A stretch of 64,000 nt of DNA from G963665215 sp963665215 (GTDB lineage Bacteria; Chloroflexota; Dehalococcoidia; Lucifugimonadales; CAUZJF01): the NCBI GenBank assembly GCA_963665215.2, contig CAXXWW010000008.1:744001-808000 (forward strand), in the 5' to 3' direction. The notes beneath the pieces were generated by a model that saw only the letters and a list, made by a program, of their open reading frames with translations, was not told the DNA's origin and made no database searches. The translations under genes and the position numbers were made by a program. Below, piece after piece: positions 44,588 to 53,056 of the stretch (position 1 is the stretch's first letter; every line of letters begins with the position of its first letter).

Positions 44588-44932
44588 TGCAGAAGGGGGC
44601 TGGGGGCTAGGGTACAGAGTATAGGGTAAAGGGTAAAGGGTAAAGGGTAAAGGGTAAGGGGTAAGGGGTGCGGCGTGCAGGGTCATTCGGTTGTCTGTTG
44701 ATGACTGTCCTTCGGCGGGCTCCCCTCGATACGTCCTTCCACGGTGGAAGGACGTATCGGGGCGAACGGGCAAATACCGCTTATGGTGAGTAGGCCGCAG
44801 GCCGTATCGAACCATCGTGGTGAGCTCGCCTGTCCTGAGCGAAGTCGAAGGGTCGAACCACAACGGAACAAGGCTGGCGCTTGGAGAATCGAAACGCCTT
44901 TGTGCGGCGGGTAGAGGTTCAGAAATTCGGGA
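44588..44932. repeat. Gene-free stretch with GGGTAAA tandem repeats and a 24-bp unit
   Basis: From about 44622 to 44670 there are at least four GGGTAAA heptamers, followed by two GGGTAAG units, in near-perfect tandem. At 44828-44852 is a 24/25-bp unit, GCCTGTCCTGAGC...TCGAAGGG. A palindromic ACGTCCTTCCAC/GTGGAAGGACGT hairpin lies at about 44733-44756. No gene is seen. Confidence 0.75.
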
Positions 44933-45559
44933 TTAGTGGGGCTTTTCGGCGACGATCCAGATGAAGCGGTCGTCGGGGTCGTCGGTCAACTCCTCGGCGG
45001 AGATGATGCCCAGGCCCGCCTCGTCGACGAGGCGCTTGTTGGTGTGGCCGTCAAAGCCGCTCCAGTACATCGGAGCGCCCATCCAGTCCTCCTCATACGC
45101 GTGCTCGGCGGCGCCGCCGCCGACGGTCATGGCGGCGACGATGAGCACGCCGGGTCGTAGCCAGCCTGCAATCGACCGCAGGAGCGCCGCGTGCTCGTCG
45201 CGTGGCAGGTGGATGATGGAATAAAAGGCGACGACGCCGTCGAAGCTGCCCGAGGGAAACTCCACCTCGGCCATATCGCCATGGACGAACCTGGCGTTGG
45301 GGACGTTGCGCCGAGCCCGCTGGACCTGGCGGGGTGATATGTCGACGCCTGTGACGTCGAATCGCTCGGCGAGCCGCGCTGTGGTCGGCAAGCCCGCGCC
45401 GCAGCCAAGGTCGAGGATTCCGGCGCCGGCGGGCAGCCTTTCGAGCAGCATGGTGGTGTAGCGCTCGCGGTCCTCGGCGGCGGACTCGACAGCCTGCCGG
45501 GCGTAGCGGTCGCCGATTATGTCGTAGCCGTCGGCTATTATTCGTTTCGGGTCGATCAT
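44933..45559 (-). CDS. Class I SAM-dependent methyltransferase
   Basis: This 208-aa Rossmann-fold methyltransferase has motif I GILDLGCGAGLPTTARLAER (residues 46-65), motif II acidic GVDISPRQVQRARRN, and motif III-IV FVHGDMAEVEFPSGSFDGVV. SIIHLPRDEHAALLRSIAGW and LRPGVLIVA follow. It resembles small-molecule methyltransferases of the Methyltransf_25/11 group. The substrate cannot be told. The ATG at 45559 has no strong ribosome site. Confidence 0.88.
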   Translation of the reverse strand: MIDPKRIIADGYDIIGDRYARQAVESAAEDRERYTTMLLERLPAGAGILDLGCGAGLPTTARLAERFDVTGVDISPRQVQRARRNVPNARFVHGDMAEVEFPSGSFDGVVAFYSIIHLPRDEHAALLRSIAGWLRPGVLIVAAMTVGGGAAEHAYEEDWMGAPMYWSGFDGHTNKRLVDEAGLGIISAEELTDDPDDRFIWIVAEKPH

Positions 45560-45625
45560 GCGAGTGTCATTTCAGGGATCTCACTCACAGTAGACTCTCG
45601 TGGAGCCTTCTGGCCTCGCCCCGCG

Positions 45626-46714
45626 CTATACCCCGAATAGGCGCGCGACGTTGCCGCCGGTGATCAACGCCATGTGGTCGGGCGGGATAAAATCGCAGTA
45701 GCGCCTCAGGTAGACCAGCGACTGCCCGTACGTGCAGTGGCGCTCCACGTTGGGCATGTCGGAGCCCCACGCGAGCCTGCCCGGCCCCAACCGCTCGTAG
45801 TACTCACGTATGACGGGCCTGGCCTCGGCGTACGGGTACTCCCACATGGCGCCATGAGCGATCGGAATCACGAGCTCGACCATCACGCTGGACGCCTCGA
45901 GCACTCTCCACGCCTCCGAGGGTATGGCAATAGTCCCGTCCTCCTCCATGAAGCGCGAGAGGGGCAGCCCGTGGGTGAACATGGCCGGCACGTCCGGATA
46001 GCGCAGCAACCATCGGCCAAAGGCGGCCAGCTCGGCCATGTAGGCGTCCCTGCCCGGCGCCGCGGGATTGACGTACCAGTAGACTGGTATCCCCAGGTCC
46101 CGGACGTGGTCCCAGAAGGGGTGAAACACGGGGTCGTCCACCGTCTCGGCGCGGCCGTGCTGACGCAGGCTGCCCGACATGAACCACAGGGCGTGCAATC
46201 CGAGCTCCTTGACGGCGATGTCGAGGGCGCCTAGCTGGCTCGGACGGTCGGCGCGCCACTCGTCCACCATCGCCAGGGCCCAGAACCGGTCGGGAAATCT
46301 CCGGACCGCGTCCGCAAGGTAGCGGTTCAGCCTTCCATAGGAGTGGCCGGTCTGCAAGACGGCCCGGTCCACGCCAGCGTGGTCCATCTGTGCCACCATC
46401 AGCTCGGGAGGAGCGGCCAGCCTGGCCAGCCCGGGCGGCAGGTATTGCAGATAGTGGTCGACCCCGTCGACGCTCCAGACGAACCTGCCGTGTCCCCCTC
46501 CGCGAATGTCCACGTCCGTCAGGCCGTCCAGCGAGACGTCCCTGCCATCGTACAGTGTCTGACGGGAGATAACGGAGCCGTCGTCCGCGCGGCGCACGGG
46601 CTGATGATGGAACATCAGCATATGCTGGACATAGCGCATGTGCTCGCGGGCCGTCCGGTGGCCGGAAGGCCCTCCCATGGGTGGGAAGGCGTGCGCGTGC
46701 GAATCGACGATCAT
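45626..46714 (-). CDS. Amidohydrolase family 2 protein
   Basis: The protein has 362 aa. The HxH motif is MIVDSHAHAFPPMGGPSGHR. Others are VDRAVLQTGHSYGRLNRYL, LHALWFMSGSLRQHGRAE, VPAMFTHGLPLSRFMEE (His), and AWGSDMPNVERHCTYGQSL (Asp). It ends GGNVARLFGV, the typical C-terminus. It is longer than the enzyme at 43748-44587 because of an extra insert after the first helix (residues 20-95). It starts at ATG 46714. Its partners are an SDR upstream and a methyltransferase downstream, all on the minus strand, which may form a catabolic group, but no pathway is visible. Confidence 0.88.
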   Translation of the reverse strand: MIVDSHAHAFPPMGGPSGHRTAREHMRYVQHMLMFHHQPVRRADDGSVISRQTLYDGRDVSLDGLTDVDIRGGGHGRFVWSVDGVDHYLQYLPPGLARLAAPPELMVAQMDHAGVDRAVLQTGHSYGRLNRYLADAVRRFPDRFWALAMVDEWRADRPSQLGALDIAVKELGLHALWFMSGSLRQHGRAETVDDPVFHPFWDHVRDLGIPVYWYVNPAAPGRDAYMAELAAFGRWLLRYPDVPAMFTHGLPLSRFMEEDGTIAIPSEAWRVLEASSVMVELVIPIAHGAMWEYPYAEARPVIREYYERLGPGRLAWGSDMPNVERHCTYGQSLVYLRRYCDFIPPDHMALITGGNVARLFGV

Positions 46715-46739
46715 GGCAAGACTCTGGGTCCAGGGTTTG

Positions 46740-46786
46740 GGGGATGGGGTATAGGGTACAGGGTATTGGGTATGGGGTGCAGGCTC
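46740..46786. repeat. GGGTATA-type short tandem repeats
   Basis: The string is CCAGGGTTTGGGGGATGGGG, then TATAGGGTACAGGGTATTGGG and TATGGGG. This is an array of degenerate 6-8-bp GGGTA units between two genes, resembling the repeats at 44622-44670. Confidence 0.6.
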
Positions 46787-46801
46787 AGGAAGAGGGGGCC
46801 G

Positions 46802-47572
46802 TCACTGGGCCGTCATCCCACCGTCGATGACCAGCTCGGCGCCGGTGACGAAGGACGCCTCGTCGGAGGCGAGGTACAGTATGCTGTACGCGACCTCGTC
46901 AACGGTCCCCAGCCGCCCCATGGGCACGCTGGCCAGCCTGTATGCCAAGCGGTCTGGATCGCCGAACCCATCTTCAGTAAGGGGGGTCAATGCGAAGCCG
47001 GGGTGCACCGAGTTCACCCTGATGCCTTCCCCGGCATACTGGACCGCGGCAGCCTTGGTAAACGTACGGACAGCACCCTTGGCGGCGTGGTATGCCGTCG
47101 ACCCAGCGCTCCCGACGATGCCGAATATGGACGAGACGTTGACTATCGAGCCCCCACCTGCCCTGCGCATCTCGGGGATTGCGTGCTTCGTTCCGAGGAA
47201 CACCCCCCTGGCGTGCACCTGCATCTGGCCTTCCCACGCCTCGAGTGTGGTCTCCTCGACCGGCCCGCGATGGGCGGTGCCGGCGTTATTGACCAGGATG
47301 TCGAGCCCGCCGAACTCGGATACGGAGCGCCGCATCGCGTCGATCCAGTCCTGCTCGCTGGTAACGTCCAGGCGGACGAACATGGCTTCCGCGCCGGCAT
47401 CGCGGATCTGGGACGCCGTCTTCTCGCCGTTCTTCACGTCGATGTCCGACACCACGACCCTCGCGCCCTCTCGGGCAAACAGCTTGGCCGTGGCCCCGCC
47501 GAAGCCCATGAGCTGCCCATCGACGCCCTTCGCCGAGCCGGTGATCAGCGCGGTCTTGCCCGCCAGACGCAT
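46802..47572 (-). CDS. Short-chain dehydrogenase/reductase
   Basis: This 256-aa SDR has ALITGSAKGVDGQLMGFGGA as its nucleotide-binding region (TGxxxGx-type, slightly expanded) and VVVSDIDVKNGEKT with the Asp that favours NAD(H). NNAGTA follows, then SIVNVSSIFGIVGSAGSTAY and HAAKGAV, giving the Ser-Tyr-x3-Lys active site (S..Y-H-A-A-K). IRVNSVHPGFALTPL closes the pocket. The ATG at 47572 follows GGGAGGGGCTCG. It diverges from serS with about 156 bp between starts. Confidence 0.92.
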   Translation of the reverse strand: MRLAGKTALITGSAKGVDGQLMGFGGATAKLFAREGARVVVSDIDVKNGEKTASQIRDAGAEAMFVRLDVTSEQDWIDAMRRSVSEFGGLDILVNNAGTAHRGPVEETTLEAWEGQMQVHARGVFLGTKHAIPEMRRAGGGSIVNVSSIFGIVGSAGSTAYHAAKGAVRTFTKAAAVQYAGEGIRVNSVHPGFALTPLTEDGFGDPDRLAYRLASVPMGRLGTVDEVAYSILYLASDEASFVTGAELVIDGGMTAQ

Positions 47573-47728
47573 CGAGCCCCTCCCGCCGGGTGTGTCGGAA
47601 CGGCACAGATTATACCAGCAGCGGCCCTTCAATGCCCTTTGAAATGCGGTTATACTGGTGCTCGAGGCACCCGCCAAATTCAGTCTCGGCGCCCCACGAC
47701 AGCCGGGAGTGCTGATTCGAGGCACCGC

Positions 47729-48988
47729 TTGATAAGCATTGAGCTGATACGAAGCGACCCGGACACGGTCCGCCGCGCGGCCGAGCTACGCGGCGACGAC
47801 GTCCCCCTGGACCGGATACTCGACCTCGATACACGCCGGCGGGGAATAATCACGGAGGCGGACACTCTACGTGCCCGGCGCAACGAGGTCAGCCGCGGTC
47901 TTGGCCGTATGGAGGAGAAGCCCCCGGAATTGATTAGCGAGATGAGGCGGGTCGGGGCGCAGATCAAGTCACTGGAAGCCGATGCAAAGTCCGTTGATGA
48001 CGAGCTCAACCCGCTCCTGCTGATGGTCCCGAACATCCCCGACCAGGACGTGCCGGTTGGGAGTAACGAGGATGAGGACGTGCTGCTGCGAAGCTCGGGC
48101 GAGAAGCCTTCGTTTGACTTCGAGCCGCTCCCCCACTGGGAGCTCGGCGATAAGCTGGACATAATAGACCTTCAGCGGGGCGCCAAGCTGTCGGGCTCTC
48201 GCTTCTTTGTCCTCAAGGGGAAAGGGGCCAAGCTCCAGCGCGCCCTGATCGCGTGGATGCTCGACCTGCAAGCCGAGGAGCACGGCTACGTGGAGCTGTA
48301 CCTGCCCGACCTGGTGAACGAGCACACGGCCACCGGCAGCGGTCATCTACCCAAGTTCAGCGACACCATGTACCGCGACGATGAGGACGACCTGTGGCTG
48401 GTGCCGACGGCCGAGGTGCCCTTAACAGGCCTGCACGGAGGCGAGATCCTGGACGTCGGGCAGCTACCCATCAGCTACGTGGCCCACACCCCCTGCTTCA
48501 GGCGGGAGAAGGCCGCGGCGGGCAAGGACACCAGGGGTATCAAACGGGTGCACCAGTTCGAGAAGGTGGAGATGTACAAGCTCGTTGAGCCCGAGGACTC
48601 TCCCGCCGCGCTGGAGAGCCTGCTCGACGACGCCGAGGAGGTGTGCCGCCGCCTGGAGATTCCATACCGGGTGAAGCTGCTGTGCACGGGTCACCTGGGG
48701 TTCGCGGCGGTCAAGACCTACGACCTCGAGATGTGGGCTCCCGGGTCCAAGGACTGGCTGGAGGTCAGCTCCTGCTCAAACTGCGCCGACTTTCAGGCGC
48801 GCAGGGCCAATATCCGCTACAGGCCCGAGGCAGGCGCGCGCCCCCGCTACCTCCATACCCTCAACGGCTCGGGCCTCGGGCTCCCCCGGACGGTCATCGC
48901 GGTCCTGGAGAACTACCAACGCTCCGACGGCTCAGTGGCCGTGCCAGAGGTGCTTCGCCCCTACACCGGCTTCGACCGGATAGGGTAG
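47729..48988 (+). CDS. serS: Seryl-tRNA synthetase
   Basis: The 419-aa class II synthetase charges tRNA-Ser. The N-terminal coiled-coil arm (residues 1-110) starts ISIELIRSDPDTVRRAAELR. Motif 1 and 2 regions include PVGSNEDEDVLL, FVLKGKGAKLQRALIAWMLD, LVPTAEVPLTGLH, and CFRREKAAAGKDTRGIKR (motif 2). Motif 3 is GSGLGLPRTVIAVLENYQ. It starts at TTG 47729, with GAGG 6 nt upstream; no ATG lies nearby in frame. The start overlaps sequence of the divergent SDR promoter region. Confidence 0.96.
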   Translation: MISIELIRSDPDTVRRAAELRGDDVPLDRILDLDTRRRGIITEADTLRARRNEVSRGLGRMEEKPPELISEMRRVGAQIKSLEADAKSVDDELNPLLLMVPNIPDQDVPVGSNEDEDVLLRSSGEKPSFDFEPLPHWELGDKLDIIDLQRGAKLSGSRFFVLKGKGAKLQRALIAWMLDLQAEEHGYVELYLPDLVNEHTATGSGHLPKFSDTMYRDDEDDLWLVPTAEVPLTGLHGGEILDVGQLPISYVAHTPCFRREKAAAGKDTRGIKRVHQFEKVEMYKLVEPEDSPAALESLLDDAEEVCRRLEIPYRVKLLCTGHLGFAAVKTYDLEMWAPGSKDWLEVSSCSNCADFQARRANIRYRPEAGARPRYLHTLNGSGLGLPRTVIAVLENYQRSDGSVAVPEVLRPYTGFDRIG

Positions 48989-48989
48989 C

Positions 48990-49020
48990 GGTCGCGCCAC
49001 CGACGCAGATGGGCGCGACC
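48990..49020 (+). terminator. Hairpin after serS
   Basis: The stem is GGTCGCGCC (48990-48998) with GGCGCGACC (49012-49020), 9 bp and perfect. There is no U-run after it, so termination efficiency is uncertain. Confidence 0.5.
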
Positions 49021-49103
49021 GCGCCCACATCCTACGCACATGTCGTGGGGTTAACCGCCTTCGCGATCACGGGAATTAGCACGCCAACGGAAGGGGAGAA
49101 AGT

Positions 49104-49472
49104 ATGGTCACGATCCGTAACTGGAGGGATGCGGCGCCTCACGTCGGCCATGAGAGCGCGATAATTCACTACATATTTGGAGAGAAGGACATCGATCCGC
49201 GCTATATCGAGGCGCCCCTCGAGGGGGGCTGGACCCTCACGCGCCACATGATGCAGGGCGGCAAAGAGGGGGACTACCACGAGCATGAGGACAGGGAGCA
49301 GGTCTTTTATATACCCAGTGGGCGAGGGAAGATGAAGGTCGATGGCACCATCTACGAGACTGTAGAAGGGGACGCGGTGCACATTCCGCCCAAGACCAAA
49401 CACCAGACGATTAACGACAGCGACGACTGGCTGGAGCTTCTGGTCATCACCGTGCGGGTCGACAGGAGGTAG
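49104..49472 (+). CDS. Cupin-domain protein
   Basis: This 122-aa small beta-barrel protein has metal-binding motif 1, GDYHEHEDREQVFYIPSGRGKM (H-x-H...E), and motif 2, GDAVHIPPKTKHQTINDSDD (H). It starts at ATG 49104 with GGAAGGGGAG upstream. Cupins of this size act as isomerases, dioxygenases or ligand-binding proteins. The neighbours give no clear clue. It is followed 12 nt later by a small membrane protein gene. Confidence 0.88.
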   Translation: MVTIRNWRDAAPHVGHESAIIHYIFGEKDIDPRYIEAPLEGGWTLTRHMMQGGKEGDYHEHEDREQVFYIPSGRGKMKVDGTIYETVEGDAVHIPPKTKHQTINDSDDWLELLVITVRVDRR

Positions 49473-49483
49473 GCGCGCGGTTC

Positions 49484-49735
49484 ATGCTGGTCCTGGCTCC
49501 AATACTCACCTTGATACTGGGGGCGTGGCTCGTGCTGATGGTGGTGTTTCCCCGCAAGTGGGCCGCGCTCCTGGACATGGAGTATGACTTCCTGGTGAGA
49601 AGGGGCCTGTTGTCCCGGTCGCTGTCCGACAGGGTCAGGAGGATCGAGAAGGGAGGCGCAATTCCGCTGGCGGTGGGCCTGCTGTTCGCGGTGTACCTGT
49701 TCGTCAGCATCTTGCTTCTGACGATTGGCCTCTAG
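49484..49735 (+). CDS. Small two-helix membrane protein, 83 aa
   Basis: The helices are MLVLAPILTLILGAWLVLMV (1-20) and GAIPLAVGLLFAVYLFVSIL (58-78), joined by a cytoplasmic-type basic loop (FPRKWAALLDMEYDFLVRRG). No family is recognised. It lies close behind the cupin gene and may be co-transcribed. The frame has sensible hydrophobic periodicity, so it is probably real. Confidence 0.65.
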   Translation: MLVLAPILTLILGAWLVLMVVFPRKWAALLDMEYDFLVRRGLLSRSLSDRVRRIEKGGAIPLAVGLLFAVYLFVSILLLTIGL

Positions 49736-49770
49736 CAAGTTGCTCTTAACCGGTATATGTCGCATCTGCC

Positions 49771-49932
49771 GTGGGCCAGAGGCTAGAGGCGAAGGTGGAT
49801 GATGATTACGAGTTCGCGTCTCAGTTTCTGCCTCTCCGGGAGCTCCGCAGGCTTGCAACGGATGACTATGAGAAGGCGTTCTTGAGGGCGGAGGTGGTGG
49901 AGATGAGCCAAACAGGCAGAGCGCAGCTATGA
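49771..49932 (+). CDS. Small hypothetical protein, 53 aa
   Basis: The GTG start gives VGQRLEAKVDDDYEFASQFL and ends EVVEMSQTGRAQL. It is helical and charged, with no family. Its stop overlaps the next ORF's ATG as ATGA, which supports both being translated, or both being parts of one decayed region. There is no clear RBS. Confidence 0.35.
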   Translation: MGQRLEAKVDDDYEFASQFLPLRELRRLATDDYEKAFLRAEVVEMSQTGRAQL

Positions 49933-50096
49933 CCGATGAATCCAAGAACAAAGCCCTTCTGCAGTCCGACACTGCCCTACGCAAGGAGGCAGACGAGATA
50001 TTGAGAGGGAAGGGACTGCTGAAAGTCCTTGGGGCCTACGGAAAGCCCCAATTGACCGGGAGCTTGCTCAAAGGGGACATGGAGACACCCCGATGA
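49929..50096 (+). CDS. Small protein resembling the start of a MNT-type nucleotidyltransferase
   Basis: The protein has 55 aa: MTDESKNKALLQSDTALRKE, then KPQLTGSLLKGDMETPR and a stop. LTGSLLKGDM resembles the G-S-x(n)-motif at the start of nucleotidyltransferase domains, but the D-x-D acid pair is not present, so it is either truncated or a chance similarity. It overlaps the preceding ORF by 4 nt. Confidence 0.35.
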   Translation: MTDESKNKALLQSDTALRKEADEILRGKGLLKVLGAYGKPQLTGSLLKGDMETPR

Positions 50097-50109
50097 ATGT
50101 TCAAGAGCC

Positions 50110-50766
50110 ATGATGAATATATGCTTCAGGTGCGGCGCGTTTCGCGCAGACAAGATCATTGATCCGGACGGGCCATACGCCATCTGTCCAGAGTGCAACT
50201 ACAAACACCCTTTCCTGCAACTTCCTCTGCTCATCGTCTCTGGCGCCAGTGGAACGGGGAAATCGACTATCTGCCGCGCAATGACTGGCACCGTGCAATT
50301 GGCGGTGCTCCTGGACTCGGACATTCTGTGGAGGGAGGAATTCGATCGGCCGCAGACGAGCTACCGCGCCTACTTCGAGATGTGGCTGCGCCTCTGCAAG
50401 AATATATCCCAGTCCGGCAGGCCGGTGGTGCTCTTCGGCGCAGGGATGGGTGTGCCCGAGAATATGGAGCCGTGCGTCGAGCGCCGGTACTTCTCGGAGC
50501 TGCATTACCTGGCCCTGACCTGTGAAGATGAGGTCCTAGCTGATCGGCTGCGCAGGCGTCCCAAATGGCGAGAAAGTGGTGAGGAGGTACACATAGCCGA
50601 GCACGTCAGCTTCAATCGCTGGTTCAAGGACAACGGACACAGGACGGACCCGCCCGTAACGCTCCTCGATACCACTGAGGTCCCCATTCAAGACGCAGGC
50701 GACCAGGTCGCAGCGTGGATGCGTGAGAGAATAGACGCCGCCTCTGAGCAGGGTGACCTGGTTTGA
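50110..50766 (+). CDS. P-loop AAA_33-like kinase with N-terminal zinc ribbon
   Basis: The protein has 218 aa. The N-terminal zinc ribbon is ICFRCGAFRADKI...YAICPECNYKH (CxxC ... CPEC). Walker A, LLIVSGASGTGKSTICRAMT, starts near residue 41. Then come VLLDSDILWREEF, GRPVVLFGAGMGVPENMEPC and YLALTCEDEVLADRLRRRPK with the lid Arg. It resembles small nucleoside or shikimate-type kinases of AAA_33. It starts at ATG 50110 (second ATG immediately after). It may be in a transcript with the two small upstream ORFs. The substrate is unknown. Confidence 0.8.
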   Translation: MMNICFRCGAFRADKIIDPDGPYAICPECNYKHPFLQLPLLIVSGASGTGKSTICRAMTGTVQLAVLLDSDILWREEFDRPQTSYRAYFEMWLRLCKNISQSGRPVVLFGAGMGVPENMEPCVERRYFSELHYLALTCEDEVLADRLRRRPKWRESGEEVHIAEHVSFNRWFKDNGHRTDPPVTLLDTTEVPIQDAGDQVAAWMRERIDAASEQGDLV

Positions 50767-50949
50767 GGCCGTTATCCTAGGCGGGATTCTCCTTAACAAG
50801 CTGTCTGACAGTCCATTGACAACAAGACAGTTGCTGGCCCCCATCCGCCGCAGGCGGATCGGCCTGCTGGGCGGGCTCAAACACCTTGGAACAGTTTGTG
50901 GCGCCTCCGCGCGACGGCGGGTCTTCCCAGTCACCGGTCGCAGTGCGCG

Positions 50950-52023
50950 CTACCCGTAGGTCTCCCGCAGACGGCGCGCCGCCTCGGCCTCGTTCTTCAG
51001 CTTCAGGTAGGCCTCGTCGAGGGGTATCTCCGAGCCGGCGCTGGGGGCGAATCCGCAGTCAGGGTTGAGGCTGAGTCGCTCCGGCGCCACGTATCGCATC
51101 GCCTCCTCCACTCTGGCGACGATCTCTTCCGGCGTGTCGATGTGCTCGAACCGGCACTCGACGGAGCCCAGACCGATTAGCGCCTCCTCGGGCAGCTCCT
51201 TGAGGATGGCGACGTCGCCGGCGGCGGGGATGCTGAACTCCATGACGTACTGGTCGACCTTGATCTTCTTCATGGCTTCGATGATGGGGCCGTATCCGCC
51301 CTCGGCCCCCCAGCCACGCCGGCCCCAGTTGCGGCGGCATAGGTGCAGCGCCAGCCGCGCTCCATCGAATCCATCCGTCACCTCGTTGATCTTGGCCACC
51401 GCCAGGTCCATCTCATACCGAGGGTCGTCGAAGGTGGCGCACACCTTCTGGTCGACCAGCACGCACAGGTGTGGCTCGTCGATCTGCACCACCGACACGC
51501 CGGTATCGCCGAGGGCCAGCAGCTCAGCTCTCAGGATGGGTACCATCGCGTCGATGAAGGCCTCTCGCGTGGGGTAAGCCTTCTTCGACCGATCGGCGTC
51601 CCACAGGCGCACGCCGAGAATGTACGGGGACGGGATGCAGACCTTGGTGGCACGGTCGGTGGCCTCCACCAGGAACCGCGCCTCCTCCGCAACCAGGCCG
51701 GGCCGGCGCACCTGCACGGGCTCCGTGACTGTGGTGCCCCAGCGGCCGGGACGCGTGTCGGGGGAGAAGCCGTCGGCGATGTCAGCGATGATGTGGGTAT
51801 AGGCGTGGCGTCGCCATTCGCCGTCGCTCACCAGGTCTAGGCCCGCCGTTTCCTGCAGTGCGATGGCGTAGCGCACCGCTGCGTCCATTCGGGGAGACCG
51901 TGAGGCCTCGGCCGACTCCATCCCGGGGTCGGAGGGCAGCATATCCTTTACGGCGCCGGGCCTGGGCAGGCTCCCCACGACGCCAGCCGCAAAGGGGACT
52001 TCGAGCCTGGGGTCTACCGTCAT
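50950..52023 (-). CDS. Cobalamin-independent methionine synthase (MetE C-domain)-like protein
   Basis: The protein has 357 aa, a single-barrel MetE-like form rather than the 750-aa two-domain enzyme. It has GVVGSLPRPGAVKDMLP at the start, LVSDGEWRRHAYTHIIADIA, SVVQIDEPHLCVLVDQ, the Zn-site LALHLCRRNWGRRG (H and C), FEHIDTPEEIVARVEEAM, and LSLNPDCGFAP (final Zn Cys). Such single-domain proteins use small methyl donors and a thiol or other acceptor in place of folate-dependent synthesis; the true substrate is unknown. It starts at ATG 52023. Confidence 0.9.
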   Translation of the reverse strand: MTVDPRLEVPFAAGVVGSLPRPGAVKDMLPSDPGMESAEASRSPRMDAAVRYAIALQETAGLDLVSDGEWRRHAYTHIIADIADGFSPDTRPGRWGTTVTEPVQVRRPGLVAEEARFLVEATDRATKVCIPSPYILGVRLWDADRSKKAYPTREAFIDAMVPILRAELLALGDTGVSVVQIDEPHLCVLVDQKVCATFDDPRYEMDLAVAKINEVTDGFDGARLALHLCRRNWGRRGWGAEGGYGPIIEAMKKIKVDQYVMEFSIPAAGDVAILKELPEEALIGLGSVECRFEHIDTPEEIVARVEEAMRYVAPERLSLNPDCGFAPSAGSEIPLDEAYLKLKNEAEAARRLRETYG

Positions 52024-52234
52024 GTGCGGCGCCGGTCCTGCATGATTGGCTCAGAAACCCTCATTCTGCGACGCGGTCCTTCTCCACGAGACAACGCCGG
52101 CATCGACTAACTCCAGCATGAGGAGCCTCCCCCCCATCGGACCACTTGATGCGCTCCAGAGCGATTTTACGCGCGGCGGATGGGGCCGTCAACAGCGCTG
52201 GGTGGCTACATCGATGATTGTATCGCCGCCGGCT

Positions 52235-53053
52235 TCAGAGCCTCTCCTCCACCTGTGCGCGGCTGGGTATACCGGACACCCCGTCGGCTTCGACACAAAA
52301 GCTGGCGACGCAGCTGGCAAACCGGGCGGCCTCCAAAGGCTCCGCCGTCTCGTGGAGCCTTACGAGGTAGGCCGCCGCGAACACGTCGCCTGCCCCGGTG
52401 GGGTCGACCTCAACGGCGGGAAAGGCCTCGATCTCGTGCCATTCGCCCTGAGTGTGCATGCTCGCGCCCTCGGCACCTCGGGTCACGATCAGCAACGGCG
52501 CAATCTCCGCCCAGGCCGCGATCAAGCTGCAGTCCTCGACGTCTTGAATGGAGACGACTGCGGCGTCCACGTATGGCAGGACCTCTTGTCCATCCCAATA
52601 CCTGGGTACAACCCGCCCGTCGGAGTCCCACCGCCTCTGCCACCCCTGAATCGACGCCACGACCAGCGACCTGGGGAACCACCGGGCCAGATCGAAGCTG
52701 ACTTCCCCTGCTATTGGGCCGAGTAGGACCATAGGCGCCGACCGCCACTCACGGGGCACGTCAGGCGGCGTGATGGGGCTGGCGACTCCGCGCAGATGCT
52801 GAATGCGGATACCTTGGGGGTAGGTGTTGTGAAATGTGGTGGTCTTGGTCGAGGGGACCACGTGGAGCGGTATGCCCAGTGTGGTGGGGTTGGCGTCAAG
52901 GCCGGGAGCGAAGCTGGTAACGATGCCTGGCCGCAGCCCCAGCCGGAGCGCGGTCAGGGCGCCAAAGGTGGCCGCCCCGCCCAGCCTGTAGCCATCCGGC
53001 GACACGTCTCGGGCAATGTGACCGATGGCCAGAAAGTCAGGTGACATCGCCAC
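52235..53053 (-). CDS. PfkB-family carbohydrate/nucleoside kinase
   Basis: This 272-aa ribokinase-fold kinase has PDFLAIGHIARDVSPDGYRL with GGAATFGALTALRLGL at the start, AVVSIQDVEDCSLIA in the middle, and the ATP/catalytic signature EVDPTGAGDVFAAAYLVRL near residue 220. Its lid is short. It starts at 53053 (ATG; an internal ATG at 53047 is possible). It is separated from the khpB stop by 3 nt, so it is in the same transcript as the yidC-khpB operon. The substrate is unknown. Confidence 0.9.
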   Translation of the reverse strand: MAMSPDFLAIGHIARDVSPDGYRLGGAATFGALTALRLGLRPGIVTSFAPGLDANPTTLGIPLHVVPSTKTTTFHNTYPQGIRIQHLRGVASPITPPDVPREWRSAPMVLLGPIAGEVSFDLARWFPRSLVVASIQGWQRRWDSDGRVVPRYWDGQEVLPYVDAAVVSIQDVEDCSLIAAWAEIAPLLIVTRGAEGASMHTQGEWHEIEAFPAVEVDPTGAGDVFAAAYLVRLHETAEPLEAARFASCVASFCVEADGVSGIPSRAQVEERL

Positions 53054-53056
53054 GGG

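Noticed and set aside
44622..44670. GGGTAAA array considered as a CRISPR array
   Set aside because: Units are 7 bp with no spacers, and no cas genes are present anywhere in the window.
44588..44863. N-terminal extension of the amidohydrolase
   Set aside because: The extra 92 codons translate the GGGTAAA and 24-bp repeats; the HxH motif directly follows the ATG at 44587.
46343..47728. N-terminal extension of serS back to 46343
   Set aside because: The open frame runs antisense through the SDR and amidohydrolase genes; SerRS-like sequence begins only at the TTG at 47729.
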